Source: Bacillota bacterium (lineage in GTDB: Bacteria > Bacillota > UBA4882 > UBA8346). From it: a stretch of 52,589 nucleotides of DNA. A model generated the notes under the pieces. That model did not search any database, was not told the DNA's origin, and saw nothing but the letters and a program-made list of their open reading frames with translations. The DNA is taken from NCBI GenBank assembly GCA_023436305.1, contig JAEZJQ010000017.1, positions 1 to 52,589 of the forward strand, in the 5' to 3' direction. Of the stretch, positions 7,996 through 16,631 are shown in pieces. The first letter of the stretch is position 1; each line of letters begins with the position of its first letter. Made by a program: the position numbers and the translations under genes.

Positions 7996-9708
7996 GTGCC
8001 GCCGTTATTTGAGAGTATAATCAGTCTCATTGGTGCTTTAGGCCTTTTTTTGTTTGCGACCACCAGATTTGGCGATGGTGTCCAAAAATTATACGGTGAG
8101 AGGATCCGCGCCATTCTGGAGACCCAGACCAGAGGTCCGTTATCCAGTGTAACGACGGGGATTGGAATTGCGGCCGCTCTTCAGAGTAATGTATTGACTT
8201 TTGGAATGATTTCAAGTTTACTTAATGCCAGTTTATTAGGGTTGCTGCCGTTTCTTTGGATCATGATCGGCGTCAATTTGGGAATTACGGTTACCGCTCA
8301 TTTGATGGCCATTGATCTTGGCATAATATCATTTTTAATGTTATTCCTTGGATATCAATTTTATACATACGGGAAAAAGCGAAACTGGCATTATCTGGGC
8401 CAGATCATTTTTAATTTGGGGTTAATGTATCTTGGTTTCAAGGTGTTTCATGATGCATTCGCCGGACTGGTGAATCAGCCTGGTGCCAGCAGTTTTATCC
8501 AACCGATTTTTCGTAATCCATGGTTCAGTTTTATTTTAGGGCTTGCTTTGGCCGCTGTGCTTCGGAGCAGCAATACGGTGGTGATTTTAATCCAAAGCGC
8601 GGTGAGCGTGGGCTTTGCAATAACTTTCAAGGATTTTTTAACCGGAGCATTCGCCATCATTATCGGGGCTAATGTTGGGGCTACCATTATTAATATGTTG
8701 GTGAATTTGGACCGGATTTCCACCGCTAAAAAAGCCAATTGGTTTCTGCTGACGTTTAATCTGCTCACCGCTTTCATATGGCTGTTTTTTTTACCGGAAG
8801 CCATTTTGGGGGTTCAGGAGATAACCCGAAATTTACGCGCCGGATTCCAATGGTTCCAGGTGGCTGCTTTTCAATGGCCGGCCGCAAAACCATTGTTCAA
8901 GGATTGGTTTGGCAGTTGGGATCTGGCGATGGTCCATACGTTATTTAATATGAGTGTTATCGGACTTTGGTTTCCGGTAACGATTATTGCTTCAAAGTTC
9001 AAGATGCCATTTCTTTCCGAAAATCATAAAGTCAGCCCGAACAGTACCAGTTTTCTAGATAGGCGGGCACTGCAAAGCCCGGCGCTTGCTTTAATTTTAG
9101 CGGGACATGAAATCAATCAAATGGCGAATATGGTTCAGGAAATGTTTAAATTAGCCCAGCTAGCTTTTTTAAAAGGGCAGACCCATTTATTAAACAGCAT
9201 CAACCGGGATGAGGCCATTGTTGACGATCTTCAGGAACAAATAACATTTTACTTATCGGCGTTACTATCACAAAATTCTTTAACTGATGTTCAATCGCAG
9301 CGTCTGGCCGGTTTGTTGCATGTGGTCAGTGATATTGAACGTGTTGGTGATCATGCCAATAATATCGCCAACTTGGCCGAGAAAAAGTATCGGGAACAAT
9401 TTCCCTTCTCAGAAATCGCTTACAATGAAATGGAACTGTTTTTTGGTAAGTCGTTTGATCTTTACAGCAAAGCTTGCCAGGCGTTGCGGGAAAACAATCT
9501 GGAACTGGCAAAACAGATTCAGAACCGGGAAAACAATATTGGCAAATTGGAAGAGGAGTTCCGGCTCAATCACATTCACCGGTTAAATCAGGGGAAATGC
9601 TGGCCGGGTTCGGGCGTTATTTATGTGGAAATGCTGAGTAATTTGGAACGGGTCGCCGTCCATGCCGGGAATATCGCCGCAGTGATTTTGAATGATAGTG
9701 AAGGGTGA
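7996..9708 (+). CDS. Na/Pi cotransporter family protein with PhoU-like tail
   Basis: A 570-residue membrane protein. The first ~370 residues form two repeats of hydrophobic helices typical of NptA/SLC34-type sodium-phosphate carriers, and the last ~190 residues are a helical PhoU-like domain (D-I-E-R-V-G-D-H-A-N-N and N-L-E-R-V-A-V-H-A-G-N). GTG 7996 was chosen because AGGAGGG lies just upstream. The two inverted QSSSA phosphate motifs are altered: the first reads L-Q-S-N-V-L-T and the second L-R-S-S-N-T-V. The substrate may therefore differ from phosphate or affinity may be changed. The gene sits between ylzJ and ftsK, which are normally adjacent. Confidence 0.85.
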   Translation: MPPLFESIISLIGALGLFLFATTRFGDGVQKLYGERIRAILETQTRGPLSSVTTGIGIAAALQSNVLTFGMISSLLNASLLGLLPFLWIMIGVNLGITVTAHLMAIDLGIISFLMLFLGYQFYTYGKKRNWHYLGQIIFNLGLMYLGFKVFHDAFAGLVNQPGASSFIQPIFRNPWFSFILGLALAAVLRSSNTVVILIQSAVSVGFAITFKDFLTGAFAIIIGANVGATIINMLVNLDRISTAKKANWFLLTFNLLTAFIWLFFLPEAILGVQEITRNLRAGFQWFQVAAFQWPAAKPLFKDWFGSWDLAMVHTLFNMSVIGLWFPVTIIASKFKMPFLSENHKVSPNSTSFLDRRALQSPALALILAGHEINQMANMVQEMFKLAQLAFLKGQTHLLNSINRDEAIVDDLQEQITFYLSALLSQNSLTDVQSQRLAGLLHVVSDIERVGDHANNIANLAEKKYREQFPFSEIAYNEMELFFGKSFDLYSKACQALRENNLELAKQIQNRENNIGKLEEEFRLNHIHRLNQGKCWPGSGVIYVEMLSNLERVAVHAGNIAAVILNDSEG

Positions 9709-9864
9709 ATAATTGAAGTGTGAAGCCGCGCTCCGGCGCGGTGAAGTTTGAAGTGTGATGTGAAAGGTCAAAAGTAAAAATAAAGTGTGTAATAAAAAAA
9801 GAAATGGAAGTATTTTGTAATTTTAAGGAACCAATAATATAACATTGGGGCTGATGGTAAAGAG

Positions 9865-12108
9865 ATGGCTGGTACGAAGAAGATAAAGGAAGAACAAGTG
9901 AGTGAGCCGAAGCCAGGTGATAGCCGGTTGGCGGAACAGCGATTGGAAATCATTGGGGTATTATTGATGGGAATCGCCTTACTGGCTTTAATTTCACTTT
10001 TCTCAGATAGTGCAGGGTTTATTGGGGAAATTTTAAAAACAGGGCTCCATTTCATTTTTGGCAGACGGGGGGCAATTATCCCGGCCTTATTTTGTGGAGT
10101 AGCCGGTTGGTATCTGTTGCGCTGGCGGGAAGGAATCCGATCCACCAGGCATATTATTTCTTTGATCTTACTTTTCTTATGGGCGCTTGTGGTGATGCAT
10201 TTCGGTAGCGGGGTTGATCTGGCGGCCAAAAACCTGGATGCCGCCATAGAGGGTGGTGGAACGGTCGGGCATTATTTAGCCATTGGATTATTAAATTCAT
10301 TTGGGAAATTTGGAACAGGTATATTTATTTTTATCTGGTTGACCGTGGCTACCATTTTGGCGTTAAACCGGCCTTTAGTGGAAGTGTTATTCGGGTTTGG
10401 CAATAAAATTAAAATTCGTCGTAAAATCGTTACCCGGAATACGAAAACCGGCGATGAGAAACCAGTTGCCATTCATCCCACCGAATATCCAGTCCCGGCC
10501 GTGGAACCTCACGAACCGGTCAAAACCGTAGACAATGTGGTTCCCCTATCTTCCAAAAAGAAACAGGAAAGCCAGGTTCTGTCCACCCTGCACAGCATGT
10601 TAAAAGACAAAGACAAAGATAAAGATAAGGAAAAAAGAAAGGAAAAATCCGATGGCGATTCGGTGGGAACGATTTCTAAACCGCCGTTGACACTTGGTTC
10701 GCTTAAATTACCGGATGTGAATTTAATCGGCGCCTCGCTTCGCCCCAAAAAAGGGGTCCGGCTTCTGGATCAATCCCGTCAACTCGAAGAAACGTTGGCC
10801 AATTTCGGAGTGCAAGCTAAAGTCATCGATATTCACCATGGTCCGGTGATCACCCGTTATGATTTGCAGCCGGCACCAGGGGTAAAGGTAAGTAAAATCG
10901 TTAATTTGACCGATGATCTGGCCTTGGCCTTAGCCGCGAAAGGGTTACGACTGGAAGCTCCCATTCCGGGAAAAGCGGCCATCGGGATTGAAGTCCCCAA
11001 CCAAGAAACTCAAATCGTCACTTTTCGGGATATGCTGGACTCCAAAATCTTTTGGAGTTCCGGAAAATTAACGATTGCTTTGGGTGTTGATATTGCCGGA
11101 GAAGTGGTGGCGGCTGATTTAAAAAAAATGCCCCATCTTTTGGTAGCCGGGGCCACGGGCTCCGGGAAAAGCGTTTGCATCAATACCATCATTATGAGTA
11201 TCCTTTATAAGGCTTTTCCCAGCGAAGTCCAGTTGTTAATGATTGATCCCAAAATGGTGGAGTTATCCATGTATAATGGAATTCCGCACCTGATGGCGCC
11301 GGTGGTTACCGAGGCCAAAAAAGCTGCCGGAGCTTTAAAACTGGTAGTCGATGAGATGGAACGCCGTTACCGGCTCTTTGCCGAAGCCCGGGTTCGCGAT
11401 TTGGAAAAATATAATGCGTTAATGAGCGAAGAACAGGTATTGCCGGTAATTATCGTGATCATTGATGAGTTGGCCGATTTGATGATGATTGCTCCGGTGG
11501 AAGTGGAAGATTCGATTTGTAGATTGGCGCAAATGGCCCGCGCTACCGGAATTCATTTGGTGGTTGCCACTCAACGCCCTTCAGTGGATGTAATCACCGG
11601 ATTGATAAAAGCCAACATACCTTCACGGATCGCTTTCGCGGTTTCCTCGCAAATTGACTCCCGAACCATTTTGGATAGTCAAGGAGCGGAACGGTTATTA
11701 GGACAAGGAGATATGCTATTTTCACCTGTCGGCGCCATGAAACCGCGGCGAATTCAAGGCGCTTTTGTGACTGAGAAGGAAATTGAGGCGGTAATCAAAC
11801 ATTGGAAAGCTCAGGGTGAACCCAAATACCAGGAACAGTTTGTGAATATCCCGGAGAAAAAAGATATAGTCACTCCGGATGAAGATGAGCTGTTTTGGGA
11901 TGCGGTGCGAATCATCGTTGAAAACGGACAGGCTTCCGCTTCGATTTTGCAAAGACGTTTGCGGATCGGTTATACCAGAGCGGCCCGTTTAGTTGATATG
12001 ATGGAGGCCAAAGGGATGGTCGGCGCTTACGAAGGCAGTAAACCACGGGAAGTTTACATCACCGCCCGCCAAATGGAAGAAATTAAAAAAAGAAACCAGG
12101 CGCAGTAA
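9865..12108 (+). CDS. ftsK: DNA translocase FtsK/SpoIIIE
   Basis: A 747-residue septal DNA pump. Four membrane helices lie at about residues 27-170. A charged linker follows, containing a D-K repeat near residue 250 encoded by a GACAAA-like repeat. The alpha-beta motor domain has Walker A A-G-A-T-G-S-G-K435-S and Walker B I-I-D534-E-L-A-D. The C-terminus is a winged-helix gamma domain (Y-T-R-A-A-R-L-V-D-M-M-E) that reads KOPS/SRS sequences. The enzyme moves chromosome ends across the closing septum, or into the forespore if the organism sporulates. Length and domain order match SpoIIIE. The ATG has a weak purine-rich site (GTAAAGAG). Confidence 0.95.
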   Translation: MAGTKKIKEEQVSEPKPGDSRLAEQRLEIIGVLLMGIALLALISLFSDSAGFIGEILKTGLHFIFGRRGAIIPALFCGVAGWYLLRWREGIRSTRHIISLILLFLWALVVMHFGSGVDLAAKNLDAAIEGGGTVGHYLAIGLLNSFGKFGTGIFIFIWLTVATILALNRPLVEVLFGFGNKIKIRRKIVTRNTKTGDEKPVAIHPTEYPVPAVEPHEPVKTVDNVVPLSSKKKQESQVLSTLHSMLKDKDKDKDKEKRKEKSDGDSVGTISKPPLTLGSLKLPDVNLIGASLRPKKGVRLLDQSRQLEETLANFGVQAKVIDIHHGPVITRYDLQPAPGVKVSKIVNLTDDLALALAAKGLRLEAPIPGKAAIGIEVPNQETQIVTFRDMLDSKIFWSSGKLTIALGVDIAGEVVAADLKKMPHLLVAGATGSGKSVCINTIIMSILYKAFPSEVQLLMIDPKMVELSMYNGIPHLMAPVVTEAKKAAGALKLVVDEMERRYRLFAEARVRDLEKYNALMSEEQVLPVIIVIIDELADLMMIAPVEVEDSICRLAQMARATGIHLVVATQRPSVDVITGLIKANIPSRIAFAVSSQIDSRTILDSQGAERLLGQGDMLFSPVGAMKPRRIQGAFVTEKEIEAVIKHWKAQGEPKYQEQFVNIPEKKDIVTPDEDELFWDAVRIIVENGQASASILQRRLRIGYTRAARLVDMMEAKGMVGAYEGSKPREVYITARQMEEIKKRNQAQ

Positions 12109-12143
12109 TTTTAATTCTTTCGGAAGGAACTGGCTTTTGAACC

Positions 12144-12178
12144 TCGAATATATATTTAGCGTTTCGAATATATATTTA
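12144..12178. repeat. Paired direct repeat upstream of rodZ
   Basis: The 15-mer TCGAATATATATTTA occurs at 12144-12158 and 12164-12178, offset by exactly 20 bases (about two helical turns). It lies 86 bases before the rodZ-like start. It could be an operator or a curved promoter element; the function is inferred. Confidence 0.6.
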
Positions 12179-12263
12179 CCCGATTTGGATGAAATTGGAA
12201 TGTCCGGAGTATCATTAACACCATATGCGATAAAATATACATATATGATCAGGGGGGTTTAGC

Positions 12264-13001
12264 TTGAAAGAGATTGGGGAATACCTCCGTAAGGCCAGGG
12301 AAGAAAAAAATATTTCGTTAAAAGATGTTCAGGAATCGACCAAAATTAGTATGCGCTATTTGGAAGCGATTGATCGAGGCGATTTTAACGGGATTCCCGG
12401 CGAAGTATACCGGAAGGGTTTTATCGCCAATTACGCCGCCGCCATTGGATTGGATTCTCAAGATGTTTTACAGCGTTATCATCAAATCCAATCGGAACAA
12501 GCGGCCGAGCAGCGCCAAGTGCAACTGGAACAAGCTGTGATTGAAAAATACAACCCCACCGTCAACCTACGCTGGTCTAAAGAAGTTTATTTGACCATAG
12601 CTACTTCCCTGATAGGACTATTATTGATTTTCAGTTTTGTATTTCCGGCTGCAAAGGAACAGTATGTTCCTAAAGATTTACCTTCCAGGGCGAATGCGGA
12701 GTCCCAGCTGGATACGAATGAAAACGGAACTTCTTATCCGATTGAGGTAAACGCTGTCTTTACCACCCGGGTTTGGGTGTTGGTAAAGTATGATGGGAAT
12801 TATCTTTATGGGAAAGATGGCCGGACCTTTGATGCAACTTCATCGAAACAGTTTTGGCCCGCGCAAAAAGAATTGCTAGTGGAGGTAGGGGATCCTTCCG
12901 GTATCAAGTTGAGTTTTAAAGGAATCCCTTTGGAAAAGATTGGTGAAAAAGGAAAAAAAATAACTTTAAAATTTGATCCTCATGGTTTGATAACGCCCTA
13001 G
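12264..13001 (+). CDS. RodZ-like cell-shape protein
   Basis: A 245-residue protein with a cytoplasmic Cro/C1-type helix-turn-helix at residues 1-72 (I-G-E-Y-L-R-K-A-R-E-E-K onward). One membrane helix lies at about 108-128 and an extracytoplasmic DUF4115 beta domain at about 150-245. This order is that of RodZ, which links MreB filaments to the membrane. The TTG start follows AGGGGGG. The C-terminal domain is normal in length. It lies between ftsK and dnaG; in Bacillus ymfM (rodZ) is likewise near spoIIIE. Confidence 0.8.
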   Translation: MKEIGEYLRKAREEKNISLKDVQESTKISMRYLEAIDRGDFNGIPGEVYRKGFIANYAAAIGLDSQDVLQRYHQIQSEQAAEQRQVQLEQAVIEKYNPTVNLRWSKEVYLTIATSLIGLLLIFSFVFPAAKEQYVPKDLPSRANAESQLDTNENGTSYPIEVNAVFTTRVWVLVKYDGNYLYGKDGRTFDATSSKQFWPAQKELLVEVGDPSGIKLSFKGIPLEKIGEKGKKITLKFDPHGLITP

Positions 13002-13018
13002 AGGCGGTTTTTTTTTCA
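12991..13018 (+). terminator. Probable terminator after rodZ
   Basis: A short C/G stem CGCC-CTAGA-GGCG overlaps the rodZ stop and is followed by nine T residues. The stem is short, so efficiency is uncertain. Confidence 0.5.
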
Positions 13019-13061
13019 CCGGATTAGACCCTGTTTTCTATCATAAAGTAACCGTAAAGAG

Positions 13062-14963
13062 TTGAGATGTGGCGTGGTAGACGATCGATTTCAAACGCTT
13101 TTACAAGAAATCAAGGAAAAGAATGATATAGTCTCGGTCATTTCGGAATATGTTACCTTGAAACGCACGGGGCGGTCCTTGATTGGTCTTTGCCCGTTTC
13201 ATTCCGAAAAGACTCCATCGTTTAATGTCATTCAAGCCAAGCAATTCTATTATTGCTTTGGCTGTAATGCCGGCGGTGATGTATTTAGTTTTATCATGAA
13301 ACTGGAAGGCCTCGAGTTTTTAGCCGCGGCTCGCCTGTTGGCGGATCGGGCAGGGATCGTTTGGCCGGAAAGTACCGGTGAGCCCAATGCGGATCATGGT
13401 AAGCAAGTGGAATTGTACAAAATCAATCAACTGGCAATGGCTTTTTTTGCTCAATGCTTGCAGCGCACCGAGTCCGGGAAACCCGCCTTGGATTATTTAA
13501 AAAGCCGGGGTCTGACGATGGAAACTTGTCTTAAGTTTAGTTTGGGATTTGCCCCGGCAGCCTGGCATAGCTTGACCGAGGTTTTACGCAAAAAAGGGGC
13601 TTCATTGGAATTGGCCGAGTCTCTGGGATTGGTAAGTTTCGGTGAAAAGGGCTATTATGACCGATTCCGGGACAGGATTATTTTTCCAATCACTGATCCC
13701 AAGGGAAATGTAATTGGTTTCGGAGGGCGGGTGTTTCATAGTTCCGGCGCCACCGCGCGTTCCACTGAACAACCCAAATATTTAAATTCGCCGGAAACAC
13801 CCATTTTTCATAAAGGCCATTTTTTATATGGCTTGTCTCTGGCCAAGGAAGCGATTCGCCGGAATCAGCTGGCTGTTATTACCGAAGGATATCTGGACGT
13901 AATTCAGGCGCATCAAGGCGGTTTTGAAAATACGGTAGCATCTTTAGGCACTGCTCTCACCAAAGAACAGGCTAAAATGATCAAACGTTACGCGGGAGAG
14001 GTAATTCTGGCTTATGACGCGGATGCGGCCGGACAACACGCCACCATTCGCGGCATGGAGATACTCCAAGAAGCCGGCTTGAAGGTGAAAGTCCTTTCCC
14101 TGCCGCCGGGAGACGATCCGGACTCATACATAAAAGGCAAAGGAGCCCCGGAATTTAAGAAACAAATCGATGCCGCCTTGAATTTAACCGATTTTAAAAT
14201 CGGGTTGGCGATAAAAGATTATAATCTAAACACCCCGGATGGCAAGACGCAGGCTGTTCAGTCGGCCTTGCCCCAGATCGCCGAATTGGACAGCAATATC
14301 GCACGGGAGTTTTATTTACGAAAGCTGGCCTTGGAAATCGGCATTTCCGAAACTTCGGTTTTTGCCGAATTTAAAGAATGGGTGAAAAAAAACCAAAAAA
14401 AATCGGTTGGTTTGGATAAGAATCCCGATAATCGATATACTAAAACAATAGAAAAAATAGCGGATACTGTGGACAGTTTTAACCTTAATGAACTTTCACC
14501 TTTTAAACGAGCGATTTTTAATGCTGAAAAGGAACTTTTACAGTCCGCTTTGCAGGAATATGAAAAATTTGAGCGAATTAAAGAAGAATTGATAACTGAA
14601 GAGTTGAGTTTCAAGATTTGGCAGGATTTGTTTTCCGAACTTTGCAACCTAAGCGGGAACATTATTGATTCTGAACAGATTTTAGCCGTATTGAGCGGAC
14701 CAAGCCGCGAAATAGCGGCCACCTTAATTTCCGAAAAAAAAATAAAAGACCAACCGGGGGATCTTTTAGGGAATATAAAAAGATTACGAAAATTACAACT
14801 GGAGGAAACGATTCAGCAATTAACCCAGCAGATTACCACAGGTAAAGACGAAACCGGCAACGCTTTAACGGAAGAAATATATAAGCTTAAGATGAAGCAA
14901 TTTACCGAGTTAAATCAAAAACTGCGCAAGGAATATTCGGGTGTTTCATCGGGTATCAAATAG
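13062..14963 (+). CDS. dnaG: DNA primase
   Basis: A 633-residue primase that lays RNA primers at the replication fork. The CHC2 zinc finger has C44-P-F-H47 and C65-F-G-C68. The catalytic core and Toprim domain follow, with I-T-E-G-Y-L-D-V at about 272-279 and the D-A-D-A-A-G block near 320. The C-terminal ~170 residues form the helicase-binding region. TTG 13062 gives M-R-C-G-V-V-D-D; an in-frame GTG at 13074 (M-V-D-D-R-F) fits family N-termini about as well, and neither has a strong ribosome binding site. It is followed by rpoD, the usual macromolecular-synthesis arrangement. Confidence 0.95.
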   Translation: MRCGVVDDRFQTLLQEIKEKNDIVSVISEYVTLKRTGRSLIGLCPFHSEKTPSFNVIQAKQFYYCFGCNAGGDVFSFIMKLEGLEFLAAARLLADRAGIVWPESTGEPNADHGKQVELYKINQLAMAFFAQCLQRTESGKPALDYLKSRGLTMETCLKFSLGFAPAAWHSLTEVLRKKGASLELAESLGLVSFGEKGYYDRFRDRIIFPITDPKGNVIGFGGRVFHSSGATARSTEQPKYLNSPETPIFHKGHFLYGLSLAKEAIRRNQLAVITEGYLDVIQAHQGGFENTVASLGTALTKEQAKMIKRYAGEVILAYDADAAGQHATIRGMEILQEAGLKVKVLSLPPGDDPDSYIKGKGAPEFKKQIDAALNLTDFKIGLAIKDYNLNTPDGKTQAVQSALPQIAELDSNIAREFYLRKLALEIGISETSVFAEFKEWVKKNQKKSVGLDKNPDNRYTKTIEKIADTVDSFNLNELSPFKRAIFNAEKELLQSALQEYEKFERIKEELITEELSFKIWQDLFSELCNLSGNIIDSEQILAVLSGPSREIAATLISEKKIKDQPGDLLGNIKRLRKLQLEETIQQLTQQITTGKDETGNALTEEIYKLKMKQFTELNQKLRKEYSGVSSGIK

Positions 14964-15065
14964 GTCATTTTCGAAGTTTCAAGTATAAAAATCATTTCAC
15001 AATATTTCACTTTAAACATTGGGAATGACTTTAGGGCATGAGGAATATATACCAGAGGAGATTGA

Positions 15066-16214
15066 ATGTGTGAGGTCTCCTCCCCGGGGAAGGATGGTAA
15101 ACGGACTTTGAGTAAAGAAAAGGCCTTGCCAAATATTGAGGGAATTAAAGAGCTGATCGCAAAAGGCAAGCGAAAAGGGATTATATCTTATCGGGAAATA
15201 ATGGATACCTTAGAACAGGTTGATCTTTCTCCGGATCAGATTGATGAGGTTTATGAAACCTTAACCAGCAACGGGATTGAGATTCTACCGGATACCAGTG
15301 ACGATATTTCCGATGACCAGGAAGCTTTTCCGGGCGAGGGCGAAGAGGAAGAGGTGGAGATTGATCTCACCATTCCGGAAGGTATTGCGTTGGATGACCC
15401 GGTGCGGATGTATTTGAAGGAGATCGGAAGAGTTCCACTACTTTCCGCTATTGAAGAAATCGAATTGGCCCGGAAAGTCGAGGCTGGTGACGAATACGCG
15501 AAACGCCGGTTGGCTGAGGCCAATCTGCGGTTGGTGGTAAGTATCGCCAAACGATATGTAGGCCGGGGAATGCTATTTTTGGACCTAATCCAGGAAGGAA
15601 ACTTAGGCTTAATCAAAGCGGTCGAGAAATTCGATTATCGTAAGGGCTATAAGTTTAGTACTTATGCCACTTGGTGGATCCGACAGGCCATCACCCGGGC
15701 TATCGCCGATCAGGCCAGAACCATCCGTATCCCGGTGCATATGGTGGAGACTATCAATAAATTAATCAGGGTATCCCGTCAACTTTTGCAAACCTTGGGA
15801 CGCGAACCTTCTGCTGAGGAAATCGCCGAGGAAATGGAGATGAGTCCGGAACGGGTAAGAGAAATCATTAAAATTGCCCAGGAGCCGGTTTCGCTGGAAA
15901 CCCCTATCGGTGAGGAAGAAGACAGTCATTTGGGCGATTTCATTGAGGATCAGGATGCGCCGGCGCCTGCTGAAGCTGCCTCTTTCCGGTTGCTTAAGGA
16001 ACAGTTGGAAGATGTGCTCAATACCTTAACCCCTCGGGAAGAAAAAGTATTACGGTTACGCTTTGGGCTGGATGACGGCCGGGCGCGGACTTTGGAGGAA
16101 GTCGGCCAGATCTTTAACGTCACCCGTGAGCGCATCCGGCAAATCGAGGCCAAGGCTTTGCGTAAACTACGGCATCCCAGCCGCAGCAAAAAGCTGAAAG
16201 ATTTTTTGGATTGA
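15066..16214 (+). CDS. rpoD: Primary sigma factor SigA/RpoD
   Basis: A 382-residue primary sigma factor. Region 1.1 occupies about 15-75 (G-I-I-S-Y-R-E-I-M), followed by a short acidic spacer. Region 1.2 is D-P-V-R-M-Y-L-K-E-I-G. Regions 2.1-2.4 include F-S-T-Y-A-T-W-W-I-R-Q-A-I-T-R, which melts and reads the -10 box. Region 3 follows, and region 4.2 (T-L-E-E-V-G-Q-I-F-N-V-T-R-E-R-I-R-Q) reads the -35 box. The length matches SigA of Bacillota (about 370 residues) without the large insert of proteobacterial sigma-70. ATG 15066 follows AGAGGAG. It is probably co-transcribed with dnaG. Confidence 0.97.
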   Translation: MCEVSSPGKDGKRTLSKEKALPNIEGIKELIAKGKRKGIISYREIMDTLEQVDLSPDQIDEVYETLTSNGIEILPDTSDDISDDQEAFPGEGEEEEVEIDLTIPEGIALDDPVRMYLKEIGRVPLLSAIEEIELARKVEAGDEYAKRRLAEANLRLVVSIAKRYVGRGMLFLDLIQEGNLGLIKAVEKFDYRKGYKFSTYATWWIRQAITRAIADQARTIRIPVHMVETINKLIRVSRQLLQTLGREPSAEEIAEEMEMSPERVREIIKIAQEPVSLETPIGEEEDSHLGDFIEDQDAPAPAEAASFRLLKEQLEDVLNTLTPREEKVLRLRFGLDDGRARTLEEVGQIFNVTRERIRQIEAKALRKLRHPSRSKKLKDFLD

Positions 16215-16257
16215 TTATATTTGGCAAGCGGTTTTAACAAAATGTGATAAATAGCGG

Positions 16258-16286
16258 TTGATTTTTTCAGATAAATGTTATATAAT
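16258..16286 (+). promoter_or_regulatory. SigA promoter of the CAU tRNA
   Basis: TTGATT at 16258-16263, a 17-base spacer, and a perfect TATAAT at 16281-16286, about 30 bases before the tRNA 5' end. Confidence 0.8.
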
Positions 16287-16316
16287 ATTTATTGCTTCGC
16301 GCGCCTGCGCGATTTC

Positions 16317-16391
16317 GGGCCCATAGCTCAGCGGTAGAGCAGTCGGCTCATAACCGATCGGTCCTTGGTTCGAATCCGAGTGGGCCCACCA
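16317..16391 (+). tRNA. tRNA with CAU anticodon (Met or Ile2)
   Basis: A complete cloverleaf. The acceptor stem GGGCCCA/TGGGCCC pairs 16317-16323 with 16381-16387. There is a D arm AGCTC-AGCGGTA-GAGC, anticodon stem GTCGG/CCGAT with loop CTCATAA (anticodon CAT), and a T arm with GGTTCGAATCC. The CCA is encoded. It is not an initiator: the first pair is G-C and the anticodon stem lacks the GGG/CCC run. It could be elongator tRNA-Met or lysidine-modified tRNA-Ile2; the C4-G69 and C5-G68 pairs are those favoured by TilS in E. coli tRNA-Ile2. Confidence 0.95.
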
Positions 16392-16423
16392 ATATAATAA
16401 TCAAGGGGTTCAATAGCAAGAAT

Positions 16424-16446
16424 GTGGGTATAGCCCACTTTTTTTA
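16424..16446 (+). terminator. Terminator after the tRNA
   Basis: Stem GTGGG/CCCAC (16424-16428 and 16434-16438) with loop TATAG, followed by seven T residues. Confidence 0.8.
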
Positions 16447-16519
16447 TTTTTGACCAGGATTAAGTGGGTTAAAACGGATTAAAAGTTTGTTGTTGAACAA
16501 AAATTATGGATAATTTGAA

Positions 16520-16547
16520 TTGTAGCGGTGCTACAATATGCTATAAT
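16520..16547 (+). promoter_or_regulatory. Putative promoter of the nif3 gene
   Basis: TTGTAG at 16520-16525, 16-base spacer, TATAAT at 16542-16547. The palindrome TGTAGC-GGT-GCTACA (16521-16535) overlaps the -35 box and spacer and could be an operator. Confidence 0.55.
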
Positions 16548-16631
16548 CATACCAGAGTCTTAACTTCGAATTGCTGCATTTATCCGGTATTTTTTATAAT
16601 TGATAACTTCAAAACGAATGAGGTGTTTTGT

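Noticed and set aside
10600..10660. GACAAAGA-type tandem repeat as a microsatellite or CRISPR-like array
   Set aside because: It is coding sequence for the charged D-K linker of FtsK, in frame and of ordinary type.
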